A DNA stretch of 64,000 nucleotides from Micrasema longulum (lineage: Eukaryota > Arthropoda > Insecta > Trichoptera > Brachycentridae). Position numbers and translations under genes: made by a program. The notes beneath the pieces are model-generated. The model saw nothing but the letters and a program-made list of their open reading frames with translations. It did no database searches and was not told where the DNA came from. The stretch's first letter is position 1, and the number at the start of each line of letters is the position of its first letter. The stretch is taken from positions 268,417-332,416 of the forward strand of contig JAGVSM010004989.1 of the NCBI GenBank assembly GCA_022494885.1, in the 5' to 3' direction. Shown one piece after another: positions 40,901 to 55,900 of this stretch.

Positions 40901-43900
40901 TTCGTGGTCAAGTGGTTAAGACGTTTGAATCACGCACAGAAGGTTCCGGGTTCGATTCTCAGTGAGAACACAAAAATTAATATGTGATTTTTCTCAAGCC
41001 TGGGTGTTCTGCGCCACCCTATTTAGGCCTCCTGGCCTGTTGTGGTGCAAAAATAAATAATCAGGAATAAAAAAAAACATTACCCCAAGGATCAGTACTT
41101 GGACCACTCCTCTATCTCCTGTACACCAAAGATATAGAGAATATTATCAAAGAATGTGGATTGTGGTCTCACTGCTATGCATATGATACACAGATTTATT
41201 TTTATTGTAAACCGAGCGAGAGAAATGTGCTTGTTGATTTAATTAATGGATGCATTGAGAAAATAGGAAACTGGATGGCTGAAAATAGACTTACACTTAA
41301 TCCATCTAAAACGGAACAACTATGGATGGTTTCAGCCAGGCGACAGAATTTGATTCAGGATACGGCACTACCTGATGTAAGGTGTACCGCTTTACCCACT
41401 GTTAAACTACTGTGAGTCTTACTTAATTCTGACCTTTCTCTTGACGCTCAAATTAGTAGAAGGATAAGTTCATGCTTTTACCAGCTGAGACAGATTAAAT
41501 GCATACGCAAAAATTTGCCAGTTGATGCCGCCTGTCAATTAATAAATGCGTTTGTAGTGTCTAGAGTCGATTATTGTAATGGTATCTACGCAGGTCTACC
41601 GATGAATAAAATGACCCGCCTACAGGCTGTATTAAATGCCGCAGCGAGACTTATTTTTGGAAGCTCTAAATTCAGTCATATCACTCCACTACTTCGAGAA
41701 TTGCACTGGCTACGTTTTCCACAGAGGGAGGAATACAAACTCTGTTGGCTTATGTATAAGTCACTGCACAACTCTGCTCCAGAATATCTAAGGGAACTCT
41801 GCATTCCAGATGAGCTAGCTGACAGACGTCTTACGCTTAGATCAACTACATCTACGTCGAAAGGAAAAGTTATTATACCTCTACGCAAACAGCACACTAA
41901 ATTTGGCGAACATGCATTTGCGGTCGCAGGCCCTACGGCATGAAATGCTCTCCCAGTAGAAATCCGAAACTGTGAGAGTGAAGTGATGTTTCGGAAGAAA
42001 CTTAAAACCCACTTGTTCTCTAAATCATTTGAATAAATTCTTAGCATGTGGTGGAAAAGTAGTATGAAAAAGTACATTATTTTTCTTAAATTAAAAAGTT
42101 AAAGTTAAAATTAAATTTATATCTTTATATAATCACTTTGTAAAGCGCCCTTGAGGTATTATATTACGAAAATGGCGCTATATAAGTTATCCATAATAAT
42201 AATAATTATTATTATTATACATAGTATTAAGTTTATGGTTCCTCGTCCGAAGATTACGAAAAAGATATTCCATTATTAAGTAAAAGCTCAGATGAGTGAA
42301 TCTTAGCCGTAAATATTATTGTAAAATTAATATGAAGTTAATTTTGTTACTACTCCATAATATATTTAGGCATTTTGTCGAAAAATATGACTTGTTAAAT
42401 AATGTAGCACGAGTTACTTTTATTATATATTTTTTTATATTATTTTTCTGTATGGATGGCTAAATTTGTGCATCGTTATTGAAATAAACAAGAATCACTT
42501 AAAGTTTTTGATATTTGTATTTTTTCTTACATGTTTAATTAGAACAAAGTTTTAGAATTATATACCTGTGCATAGAACTTCATGTCGCACAATGCACGTT
42601 ATCAAAGTGTATTTAATAAATATTTGTTTGCCAAATTGAATTGATTTACTGAAAATGTTTCCTTATTCGATGTTCGATGTTCAATGTACAGTGATATACA
42701 GAATAAATATTTTTTACATTATTTAGATAAAACACATTGAAAAGGACTCGATTGTTGAGGTAAATGTAATGTGAGTTACCATGGAATTACCCTATATAAA
42801 AGAAAGAAAACCTACTAATATAAAATAAACAAATCTTCATTTTCACTCCATTCGGTTTCTAAGAGCTGGTAATTATTTTAGCTTTAGTAGATTAATGTTG
42901 GTATGTAGTTATTGCTACAGAATGATTTTATGATATATTAATGTATTTTCAACTGCTCCATAATTAATTTTAAGCCTTATCTAACCTGCAGAGTTGAAGA
43001 CAGTTGTCGACTGGAGCGAGTCATCATTCCGTGCAAGGCGACAGGATGTTGTGGCAAATCCATACGTATCGCCCCAACACTTAAGAGACCCGAGTTACTG
43101 CGCTCCTTACGATAACCATCTGATGAATACAGTGCTTGAGATTTTCCTACGGTCACTCGTACAACAGTCCTAAATTTAAAACATGAATGAAATTAATATT
43201 GATAAAATCAAAGACTATTGTTATTCTGTATATGAAATTAAATTGACACCTGCCTTTTTTCATTGCACTACATATTCACTCACAAAATTTAATAAAAGTC
43301 TAATAAGTATTTTTTGTATTTTCATTAAAAAAAGTGGTAGTTAAGTTATTAAGTAAATTGTTTATGTTTAGGCAAATAAGGATAGAATTTTTTTTAACCA
43401 TTTTCATGACATAATTTATTATGAATTGTTAGTGACCCTATGAAATAAGCATATCAAAATTAACATATGGGGCACAAAAACTATTTGGAATATATATTTT
43501 TTTTAAACATTATGTTGCAGTAGCACAATTTAAAATGGCGAACATCAACAATCTAAATATAGCAGATTTTAGAAAAAAAAAAATAGCAATATGATGGCAA
43601 AATATTTACAAATACTCACTGCTGATTTGGAGATGTTCCTTCCAATAAAACAATCATAGTTCTGCCTAAATGTCCAGCAAGTGACCATTGAGAGATTTTT
43701 GACGCTGTTAGAGATACTTGGAGTGAGGTCATTTCTGCTTCTAATTTGAGCCCCGAAATAGAAGCTAGTAAGCGAGTTCTGTGTATGCGAACTACTCCAA
43801 TAATAGCAATACCTAAACCATTGGACGGGGACATGGGATCTCGGGACTGAAGTCGAGGTGTTGGAGGTTTTTGGTGTTTATACCCGTCCGGGACATCAGT

Positions 43901-46900
43901 TGTAATGGAAAATCTACTAAAACATAGAAACAAAATATCGTAATAAAAATCTATGTTAGTAGGAGACAATCAGGCAAGTCTTTGATTTCAATGATTTATT
44001 TTTGGTGTAAAAAGCCTACTTCATATTGAATTTTGAAATAAAAAAATTCTGTTAGTCTTCCAAATATGGGGTTCTATTATTATTTGTGCTCAAAATATTT
44101 TATGCACCAGTTTTTTAGTACAATGTTAACATTTGTTATTATTATTTATGGAGTTTTAAGCAAGCAGTTTAAAGCTAACATGCCTTAATCTATTTTTGCA
44201 GTGTTGTGAAATAACTTCAGAGCATATGCCTTGTTTGGCATTTTTATATTTGTGCAATACACGGAGAAAAAGCCAATGAAAATTTCAGTCAATATTTTAT
44301 TCTGAATTTAAAATGGCTGCAATATAAAATATAAATGCACAATACATATTATTTTACAAGAGCTATTACTGACTTAAAAGTGGAAATCAATTTCCTTTTT
44401 GTAAATAAAAATTGTTGAATCATGTTAAAATTTATTTTAGGTTTTCTTCACATAAACAATAAACCCTAAAATTTTCCGCATTTACTATTTGCTAACCTCT
44501 ACTTTAATGTTCCAATTAGAGTAGAAATAATACCCTTTGGCATTTTGTAATGAAAATTAATGTCTACTAAATAAATAAATCTCTATTTACCTGTGTGCGA
44601 CTGTTTTGGTATCTGGCATTGCTGCATAAAGATCAAGTAGATAATATAAAGTTCTCCAGCACCGAGGAGTTAATTTTCCTTGAGAATTAATCAAAACTGA
44701 AGACAAGTCATCCTTTCCTAATTCGGGAACAGTACTAGAGATACTGCTTTCTAGTACTGACGCGTGGAGTGGGGTGCCACTTTCCACAAACATAGGAGTG
44801 TGGGCACCTTCATTTAAAAAACTGTAACCTGAAAATGATAAAAAAGCAATATTATAGGATCACTCACCGTAAATAGTAGAGTAAAATGAAAGTCTGAATG
44901 TGTTTTTGTAGTAAAGAGAGATCAATATTTTGAGAAGAAAGCAGTATTTTCTTTCCTTTCACACACTCCGGCTTTACATTTGCTGTTAATAGATTCAGTT
45001 TTTTTACTGACATTTCTCGGTGGAACTGCATTTTAATTTAATAATAAAAATACATATATAAATAAAAGTGGAATAAAACTATATATGTATTTTTATTATC
45101 ATAATTTGCTATTAAGTTAATACTTACATATACAAATCAATAGAGGTTTTAAACCTGTTGCCAAACATATATTTTTAAAATCAATATATAATGTTGTATC
45201 CTGTATAAATTTGATTTACATAGAATCTAACCTAATTTTCCTTTTACAGTTTTGCCAGTGGATCTTAACTTCTGTGCAAAAGATTGTGGTCGACTTCTCC
45301 CAATAGGCTGATGGGATTGCGTCTTTTGCGCAACTGGTGCATGGACCGCCCCTTGAGTACTTCCAATGGCACTAGTTTGTGAAGAAAAGGGCGCAGTACT
45401 GACGGAAGCATCATACTTTGGAAGCGCAGTCTCACTTGTAACTATAAAACAGAAAATACCGCTTAAGTAACTGATCATTATTTTGAATAATAAAGGATTT
45501 CAAAATAATAATTAAAAAGACTTACTTGAAAATCTACGTTTGCCTTGCTTTGGTGTTTTGGTATGTCCTCTCATCTCGCACTGTGTATCTTTTACATTTT
45601 GGTACATATTGCTTATTTGGTGTAGTAATCTTAGAAGTGGCATATTTACCTACAGGATTAATAAAAATACATATTTAAAAATTGTCCACTGTATTTTGAT
45701 GTCTTCATGAAAATCGCTGTAGGATTTTTACAGTATTATAGTTTCTCCAATATTTTTTAAAATATATTCTTAAATTTATAAACAAACTTTAACAAGTATT
45801 TTGTAAAACGTAACAGGAAATTATAAGCATACAAATGTCAAAAACTAATTTGTTTAAAATATCACCTGTTGGGAAATATATCTAATGCTTAGGCTGAAAT
45901 TGATTTTGGTGTTGATGTGTTTCTTAAGTTGACCTCGAGAAATATATAACACATTTTGTCTTTGCATTAGATCATCCACAGACATATCTGTCACTTTCTT
46001 TAAATCAATATCCAAACCGACCTTTTCACATAAAAATGATGGCATTTCTTTTGCCAATATATCTGTAAAAAAGGTTTAATTATTAAGGTTCAATTGAAAT
46101 ACATTATTTCTGTGTAAATAAAACATCATAAAAATATATAGTACCTGGTTTTCCTTTAGATGTTTTAGTACCTTTTCCCTTATCTGTTTTTCCAAATTCA
46201 CTAACAACAATATCGATTCTAAAGGTGTCCATCCAGGCAACTAGCGAAAGATTGGATCCCAAGGAATCGAGTGAGGAAATAGTCCGCGCACCTAAAAAAA
46301 AAAAAAGTTTCGTATAAACATTTTTCATTACATAATAATAATTGTGTACATTCGTGCATACACTGGAGTAGATTACCTTGAGACACTTGATGAGACGCTA
46401 GTCCCAACGCGGATAAGATTGGCTTGAAAATTAAATGTGCGTCTAGCAGCATGAGTGAGTCTTGCGTTGCATATTGGCAGTGGCTGGTTTGTGTCGTGTA
46501 CTGACCAACTGCAGAGTTGGAGCTTACGGCAGCCGGATTCCAAATGTCAACTGGAGGCTTTTCTTTTTCCCCCGGAGCCTATTTTTCAAATAAAAACTGC
46601 ACTTTGAACAAAAAACATATTACAGAATTGCATAAATATATCCTATAACCATTGGCTCCCATATCGCGGGGTAATTACTACAACTAGGTATCTTTACAAT
46701 CAGATTTTTTAAGTTAACCACTAAAAGCACTAATTTGTATTCTTCTCCATGAATGCTACAAATAGACAAGTCGTGCATTCAAATCATAATATTGTCATGA
46801 CTCATTTTTAGCATTCATGGAGGACGATACAAAGACTTTTTTGGTGGTTAACTAATAATCTGATTTTGGAGTTACATAATTGTAGTAATTACCCAGCGAT

Positions 46901-49900
46901 GTGAAAATACCCAAAAAGTAGGATGGAATTACGGAACTGTCACTGAACAACTCGGTTGATGGCGTTTGTAATAAGTACAATATGACCATTTAAGTTACTT
47001 TCACTAAATAATTAAATTTGTGTGGCAGGTTCTGGTATTGGTCTTGCTGACTTGGATATCTTAAAATAATACATATTTTTTATTTAAAAGAGATGCCCCT
47101 CAGGTGCGAATTTGAAATGACAACAGCAGTCATGGGACCACCTTACCTACCTCTTTCCGTGTACCTTCTTATGACAATCCACCTATAAAACTAATTAATA
47201 AATAACAACACGACGGATAACATTTTAGATAAGGAATTATGGAAGTCTAGGCATTTACAGGGCTTATGACCTGTCATTGACTGGTTTAAATGGCCAATTT
47301 ACACAGTGTGCAACATTTACCATTTTGCCTATGTTAGAATATTCATATTTCTTCAACTCTTCTATCTGTTGATTTTAGTGAAGAGCTGAAACCTTTATTG
47401 TTGTGAAGAGATTCATCTGATTGAATTATTTCACATACTAGGCAACACCTGAAAAAAAATCAATTTACAAGTGGCCACTTAAACCAGCCAATGAGAGGTC
47501 ATTAGCCCTAGACTAGGCTATATTTTCTTATCTTAAATGTTCTCCATCTCCGTTGTTATTTATTAATCTTAATGACTCTCTAGAGGGTGAAATCCAGTCT
47601 TTTGTCTACAAACATTTGGACAAACTCGAAATATTGTATAAAACAAATCATGATAAATATATATGATTTTGATAAACATAGATAAAAATTGTTTTCTATT
47701 TTAACAAACTATGAAATTACTTTATCCACTGGATCCTGTTTGGCCATCCAACTGTAGAGATCTTCTCTCGGCTTGCACTCACTCTTTAAGTTATCATGAC
47801 TTTCACTGGAGTATATTGACGGATTAGAACCAATTACAATGGCATCATCCTTTAATGCATCATAACCTAGAAAGAAATTATCAAAATTTGATTATAATTT
47901 AGACACATTTTTATTATCACAAAGGGGGCACATTTATTAATAGTGATATATTACAACACAGAACTTAGATTAAGAAAATTCACTCTCACTGGGAATCAAA
48001 TTCAGAACCACTGTGGATGCATACTAGTATATATGTATTATGGATGTATTTATACAAAATATCAAAACATACATAATTACCTGGTAAATTATTTTCATTG
48101 AACTGTATTGGTTTTACGGGAAATTGGAGAGATGTGAATACACCACTTGTTCTACTGCTAGGCGGAGGTCCTCGACATACTAAAAAATATATACATTAGT
48201 TTACAAATAGCCTCGCGTTGATAATACACAAACAGAGAAACCATATATCTTGTAAGGCTACAAATCAAAATTAAATTCGAATACTATTCATGCTTCATTT
48301 TCTTGAGTAAAGATGAATATAATAATTTCTTAGTATGCTAACTAAGCCAGGAATATAATGCATGCAAATACAACAAATGACAGATATTATTATTGATTAT
48401 TCTTAATGTACATTAATAAATAATAGTAATGCAGCAAGTTCTCACTATATGTACGTAAAACAAAAAATAAACTAAAGAAATATTTCAGTTTTGTAACCAT
48501 CAACTAACCTGAAGGGGGACTTGTAGATGTAAAGGATGGTCCCGCAGGACTAGTTGCGGCAACACCCAAATTACCTTTAAAAGTAATAAATGGAATTGTG
48601 ATGTTAACTTAAACTTTCAAATAAGTTGAAATTAAAAATACTAGATACAGTAGCGAGAATTGAAATGTTTTCAGTGATTGAAAATGGTAATAACAAGAAT
48701 AAGAGAGTTCTAAGAATTATTTAGTAATTTTTTTTATAGAGCGTGGAGGCCAGCAAAAAAAAAGCTTCTGACAAAAAAATTAACCAATTGTTTAAAATGG
48801 GCAAAAAAAAAATTGAAATAATTTCAGTTTGGCGACATATCATTTCCTCCGATGAGACTAAATTGAGTCTCTGGTACGGATGTAATTCAAGACGTAAGAC
48901 AGAGATCAGGAGAACGATTAAGCGATGAGTATCTTCAGCCAACGGTGAAACATTCTGCAGGACAAATGATCTGGGGATGCTTTTCTTTTTATGGAGTGGG
49001 ACATTTGACATTCATCAATGGAACATAAGTGCATTGTTCTTATTTTACTCAGTGCATTTTTCAAGATGTCACTGCCCAAAATCTATAATTAATATTTTTT
49101 TCTCACAATATGACTCTTAAATTAATACAAGTGATAAATAATAATAATAACAATCCTCTTCAAATTGATTTTAGATAAAGGAATTTAATGGAATTTCAAC
49201 ACAGGATTGGCCCGGAAACAGTCTTGATTTGAACCCAATCTTGAACCTGTGGCATGTAATGGTAATGAAAATAAACTCATCAAAGCCTCCGTCAAATGAA
49301 AACTTAAAACAAACCATTAATAACAGGTATCATTATATGAATGACGATCTACCAAATTTAGTGAATTCCATGCCTTTAATTTATTTATTCAAACACAAAA
49401 TGGCATTGAAGAGGTGATAAAAAATAAAAGAGGACCAACCAAATATTAATGATTGATATTTCTCATTAACTAGTGGAGCATATTTGTTGAAATGTGTACT
49501 TTTTAAAAATTAAATTATCTTTGAAAAAAAAAAACCACCGAAAAAACTTTTTTTTTTTAAATCCAAGAAAAAAATATTTTGAGGTAAATAAAGGTTTTTT
49601 TAGTTCTCTTTATTAGAAACCTATTATTTTATAATACGAAATTGAAGACTATCAATAACATAAGAAAACATGGGATTACAAACAAAAAATTTTAGAGATG
49701 AAAACATTTCAATGCACACAAATGTAAGTACACTTCTACTTATTATTTATTTAGGCAAATAATGATTGAGGATAATTGTTTATTGGTCAAATAAATATAA
49801 ATGTACTGAATTAATTATTTTAAAACTCAACTTATTTGACAGTTTTAACAACACAGAGTCACCATCACAATAAAATTCTATAAATAATTTTGTAAGTAGA

Positions 49901-52900
49901 ATATATCATATATAATAATATTTTGGCGGGATATCTTCCAGCCAATCAAAAAGAGAAGAGCGAAGTGATGACCATGATCAGAAAGAAACATTAAATTCTC
50001 AGTAAGATATTTTGTGAAGAATATTATAAGTTCGGAGCAAAAGGATGATACATGGTCATATTTTGAGATCACACATGATTTAAGATCGAAAATAAAGCAG
50101 ATGCTTTGGTTCTGCAAACGCTCCAAACGATAAATGAGCTTGGTATTGGTGTCAAGATACCAAATATTACTATGACACAGAGAAGACAAAAAAAAAGATC
50201 AGGACATTTTGTTTTTGCTGTGGTTGGAAGAAAATTCTGAAATCTTTTCAGTGAACGGAGGGTGCAGTAAAAAAATTTCCCAACCTCAGTTATCTGTTCT
50301 TGCCACGTTAAGAGTTGGTCCATAATACAGGACCAACCTGCCTATGGTTATGCCAACAACATATACTCAACAACATCGCTCTGGATGTTGATCTGTTCCA
50401 TGTATCCGAAGGAGTTTTCCGGAGCAGGATTCTTCTACTACTTTGACATGAGTCTCTTTCATGTTTTTTTCTTTTTTATAATATGTAAGTATTGAATATA
50501 TGTTTGTAATGTATATGTTATTTTTGAATAAATGAATTGAATTGAAATAATACCGAGATTTTTAACTGTTTTTGTGAAAGGCATATTATGGAGTACATAT
50601 TATGTACTTCTGGATTACCTTCATTCAGCACAAAGATGCTAAGGCTACCAGATTACAGAAAGCTCCTTCGGGCAGCTTTTCTCGTTAGGCAATGAGCAAC
50701 TTTTCTGTGTATGTGGGTGCCGCCAAGGAGACTTATGTCCTCAGGTGCGGTGTGCGGTATGTGATGGGCAAGGTGTTTTTGTGAAAGGAATCCCATTGTT
50801 GTCGATTACTAAAGTAGGAATAGTTGAAAAATTTGGAATGGAGATATGTCTTTGGCTACCAATGTATCAAATATTTTTTTTAACTTAAATTAACATTCAC
50901 ATTTGACACTGAGCTAACATTCATGATAATGACAACATAAACCACAAATATGCACATACACAAAGGCCCGAATAATTGCCGACAGGAAACCATGTCTCAA
51001 ACCAACCCTACACCCGCACACCACTGTACCCACGCAAAATAGTTTTCAGACATCATTCCATTATTAGTAGAAGTGGTTACAAATTGTCAGAGAGATCAGA
51101 GGCCAAAGACTTAGCAGTATTATACTTAAAAGAGTAACGCTTACCCTGTTTAAACAGGCCCAAAACACAAACTAGCAAGCAGCCGATGCTGTACTTACAA
51201 ACTCCCATATCTTGCCTGATATAAAAATATATATATATTTCAAACCGACGAGCGTCTAGCTCAAAGTTTGTCTCCAAACTAACAAATAAATTAATGTATT
51301 CTTAGAATTACTTCAAAAAGCTACAGCACGCCATGAGTCAAAAACATGCAATACAAATTTGTTTGGAGACAAGCGGCTCTAGCATTTAGAAATATTTCCA
51401 AAGTTTGGTTAAATTACAATGAAAATTTAACAACTTTGAAGCTGTTTTGCATTTAGAATATTTTTTAACTTATTTTATTTGGGATTAGGAAAGAATTATT
51501 TAATCGGATGTTTGTATCAGGTGCTTGGAGCATGACAAAAAAGACATTATCTCAAGTTTTTATGTAAGTTCTTACATTTATTTCTCATGGAATTTTAAAC
51601 ATTTTAATTTGAGATTTCAATCCCTCCTATACCTTAGATATTTACCTAACTATCCATATAGAATGAACAGTTATATTGATTCTGTTGGAATGACACAAAG
51701 CGATGTTTCTAATATCCGACCTTTAAGTCATTGAAAAAAAGGGTACCTAACCGGTGTTAGTTACACTGGAGGATAAGATTTGATTAAGTAGGCACATAAA
51801 AAAATTTATAATGTTATTAGATTTGCAAAAAAAATGTATGTAACAGAAAAAATATATATATATACCATATTACTGCTAATATTTAAAATAGGCACAACTT
51901 CAAACTCTACTCTAAGTTTAAGTTTAATAATAGAAATCTATTTCCTAAACTAAAAGATTTTTAAGAGTTGATTTCTGTAAAAATTATGTGTATTTACAAA
52001 AAATACAAATGAATATAAAATATGTTGTAACCCTACTTTTAAAGAGTACAAGGGTTTAATCTAAATTTTAAATAAGCACAATAAAATTCTAACTCTGCCA
52101 GTCTCCAAAATAGCATTATGGTATGAATAAAGCAACCACAAATACACATTTGTGTCAATGCAATAATTTTAAAAACCATAAGAAATATTCTTTGAAAATA
52201 TACCTGGCACATTTAATTTAAGATTATTTCCCGGAATATCTGTGTTAAGCAGAGTTGAGCTTTCATCCATAACCTCACCTTCTTCGAGTTCCATAAAGTT
52301 TTCATAGTCGTCCTAAAAAGTAAAATAAAAATATCAAACTCGTCTATAACTTTATTTCATTCACAAATCGAAATGGAGATAAATATTTTTGAAACACATT
52401 TATTTAAAACTATGCATTAAATTATGGATATTTAAAAAAAAATATATACCTCAATAACATCAGGCAAAGTGAATGTTACATTCAATTGTTTCATCATTTT
52501 GGTTTTGTAGTTATGTTCTAATAACAGTGGAGTATATATAATATTCTTCCACTGACGGCTGAGAACAATGACACCCTTAAATGAAAAAATTACAAAATAA
52601 AATAAAAATAATTTAAAAAGTAAAACTCAGTAAAACAAATCAACTGCTCACCCTACGAAGAGTGGATAAAGATGGCAGGTGTTTCTCTGCTAAATCTGCT
52701 TGAATAGCGGCAACATCGGCCTGTAGAAGATATTTCAAAAGAACAGCACAAAGTTGTAAAGACGGATCTTCCCTTAAAGCTTGGGCAAGATGAGTCTGCC
52801 GGCAATAGCGACTCTAAAAGATAAAGACAGAAATATTTAGTAACGAAAGAAAAAAAAAGTAATGTTGTACCTGTGCATATTGCAATATTTGAACAACCTT

Positions 52901-55900
52901 GATAGGCATGTGAATTTGCGGAAGATCCAAGGATGCGGCCATTAAGCTGGCACACGTGGCTGTAACTCTTCTATAATATGCTCTGTATAATGCTACCACT
53001 TTTATCCCTAAACGATTACACGGATTCATCCAGGCATTGATAGCTGGAGATGCTGTTGTTAGTAAATTCCAATCTAGCCTAAAAACATTATTAATATATG
53101 AAATAAAATCATTCATTTTATGATACCAGGACCCATATTACAAAACGATAGTGACAAAATTTATTATTTTAGTAAACTGGAATTTCGGAGATAAAAATTA
53201 GAATAATCATATAAAGTATCGTGTCTTTTAGATGTTTGCAAATATAATATTTATATGAATTTTACATACAGACATCACCAATATTTATTAAAGAAAATTT
53301 TCATTGCAAAAATCGGTAAATGATTTACACAATTATTGCTATGATATGTAGATAGTTTTTATAATATGTATTTGCATATAAAAAGTGAAGAAATATATAA
53401 TATGGATACAAGAAAATAAACTGATTACCTTGTATAGTCAATTTTCTTTGTTATAGGTGTTCTTGGGGGAGCAGCAAAATTAAACCAAACTGTTTTTAGG
53501 TCAATTACACAAGAAGATGCTTTTTCTGAATCCTTTATGGGGACGATTACATTATTAGAAGGTTCTGCAGTAGGATCAATCTCTGGAATAACATTTTCTG
53601 GCTGAGATGTACCTAAATTTGGAGTACTTGGTTTGGAAGAAGAGGAATCCTTCTTTTTGAATATTTCATCGATAACTGAGGACTTGACCAATTTTGCTGT
53701 TTTTTCATGTTTATATTCCTCAGAACGTAATGATTCGGCATAGCAAATATCACTGTCAGTTTTACATGTCATTTTATCATCGCTTGGATCAACTTTATCA
53801 AAGTGGGAATGCTTTGTTATTTTTATACATGTCCCTTCTAATCCACATTCAAACATTATAAAACCAATATCTTCCATCATGGAATCATCAATATCTTTTT
53901 TATTTCTGGAATCCTGAAATTTATATTTAAGATAAAACATACGATGTCGTACAAGTACTACTATTATAGTAATATGAAAGTAAATATAGATATATAGTTA
54001 TTAAGTAATATAAAAACTTACGTTACACTTCTCAATACAGCTGTCATTCATATGTGTGTCAGGTCCCTTGATGCACTTGAACGATACTTTGGATTGGTGT
54101 GTTGGAATACCAGTTATAACAGCATCTTTTATCATCGGTCCACCATTATGCAGCCGTCGAAGTTGTGCATGTATTTTTCCTTTAAAAACAAATACATAGC
54201 GTAAAATCTAGCAACTAAATAAAATAATAAAACCGTATGGTATACTTTGTATTACTACAGTGTAAATTATAATGAGCACATAAAAAACAAATTGACAGTG
54301 GAAAGGCAAAATTTACTAAGCGACACGTAACCAACTTTACAGAAGAGACAAAAAGTTTTTTTTTTTTAATAAAAAATCTTTATTTAAATGAGAGATTAAA
54401 TAATAAGATATATTTTTATTAATATTTTTTTTTTTACTTAAATTTGTTCTTTTGTAAAGTTGCTCCATGTGGCTTGGTAATTTTTCCCTTTCCACTGTCG
54501 ATGCATGTATATATATTCACAAACAATCAACAGAATGCACTCCTTCATAACCAGGAGTCAAACCGAAGAATGAGTCATGAGGTCAAATATAAGTTCATTA
54601 TTTGGACAAATAAACTTCATATTTTAAGATCCCAAAATGTTTCATAATATGTTACCCTATGTATGCAAAATTTTGATTGTTTAAAAGTTGGTTCAAGAAG
54701 GGAGCATTGTGAAAAATAGCTTAAATCTATATTTTAAAACTGAAAATACATGTGTGTTTTCGTATGTTTGTTTGTCCGCCACAGAAACTCATCAGAAATG
54801 GTAGGTCCTAGTGATGTGAAATTTGGACACGACTTTTTAGATTTCATTTCTAGGTCAACAGTGCTATTTTTAGGCCAAATTTTTCTCAGCCTTCTTTCGT
54901 ATGGAATCAAACTTTTTAACGGTAAATCATAGACGTGACATTTACAATCAACATGTAAAATGCAATTTCCAGGTCAACTGTGCTGTTTTGGAGCCAAATT
55001 TTCCTCAGGCTTCTTTGCAATAAAATTAAACTCATTAACAGTAAGTTGTAGCAATGTGAAATTTAGACACAAAATGCGAAATGGCATTTATAGCCATATC
55101 AACCGTTATAGTCAAATCGACAAGAAATTACAAAATGTACAATTGTTCTAATATGCAATTACATAGCACGGTATACAAAATGAAAATAACAGGACAATAT
55201 TTTTGTTATAACTAATGAAAATTGTTTTTAACTCAATACCGAGCCACGTACAAATTCTAGTATACGAACCTATTTATAAATAAGAAAATCATTATTTTTT
55301 TCAAAAGTCATCAGTGTTCACTGTAATTGATCTTGCTTGGCTCATAATTTTTTCTTTCATAAAAAATGTCTGCCTTAAAATAGGTCTTGACAGTTTGTAT
55401 ACCGGAGAAATCTATTGCATTATATTATAATAACAAATGCTATGAAAATAAAAAAAATGTACTACATATTCGAATTCATTAAACATTTTTTCAAAAGAAA
55501 GAGAAATAGTATTGGATTTAAATTTACCTATGTCAAGAGTTACGTGAGTATCTTGGCAATGCTTCTGCGATGTTTCTAAAAAGACAGGTTCCCTTTTGTC
55601 CTGACGACTCGGTGTATTATCACTATGAGTAGAAATAAAAGCCTTGGGAGCTTTCATGATTCCAAAAGTTTTCTTGTGACTAAGAACTCGAAGAGTTGGC
55701 CTGTAATAAATCTGAACTGCTTCCAACATTTCTTTATTACTCACATACTTAAAGTTTATATTTTCCAAGCAAACAGCAAATATGGAAGCACATGTTAAAT
55801 CTTGAATATTTTCCAAAGCGGAGAAAGTAATCAAATCTTCAATTATTGAAGATTGCATTAAAATTATATTAACTTTAGGAATTACAACATTTAAATTTAT

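Noticed and set aside
51240..51400. Possible foldback element
   Set aside because: Only about 14-base inverted words were found; too short in AT-rich DNA to call an element.
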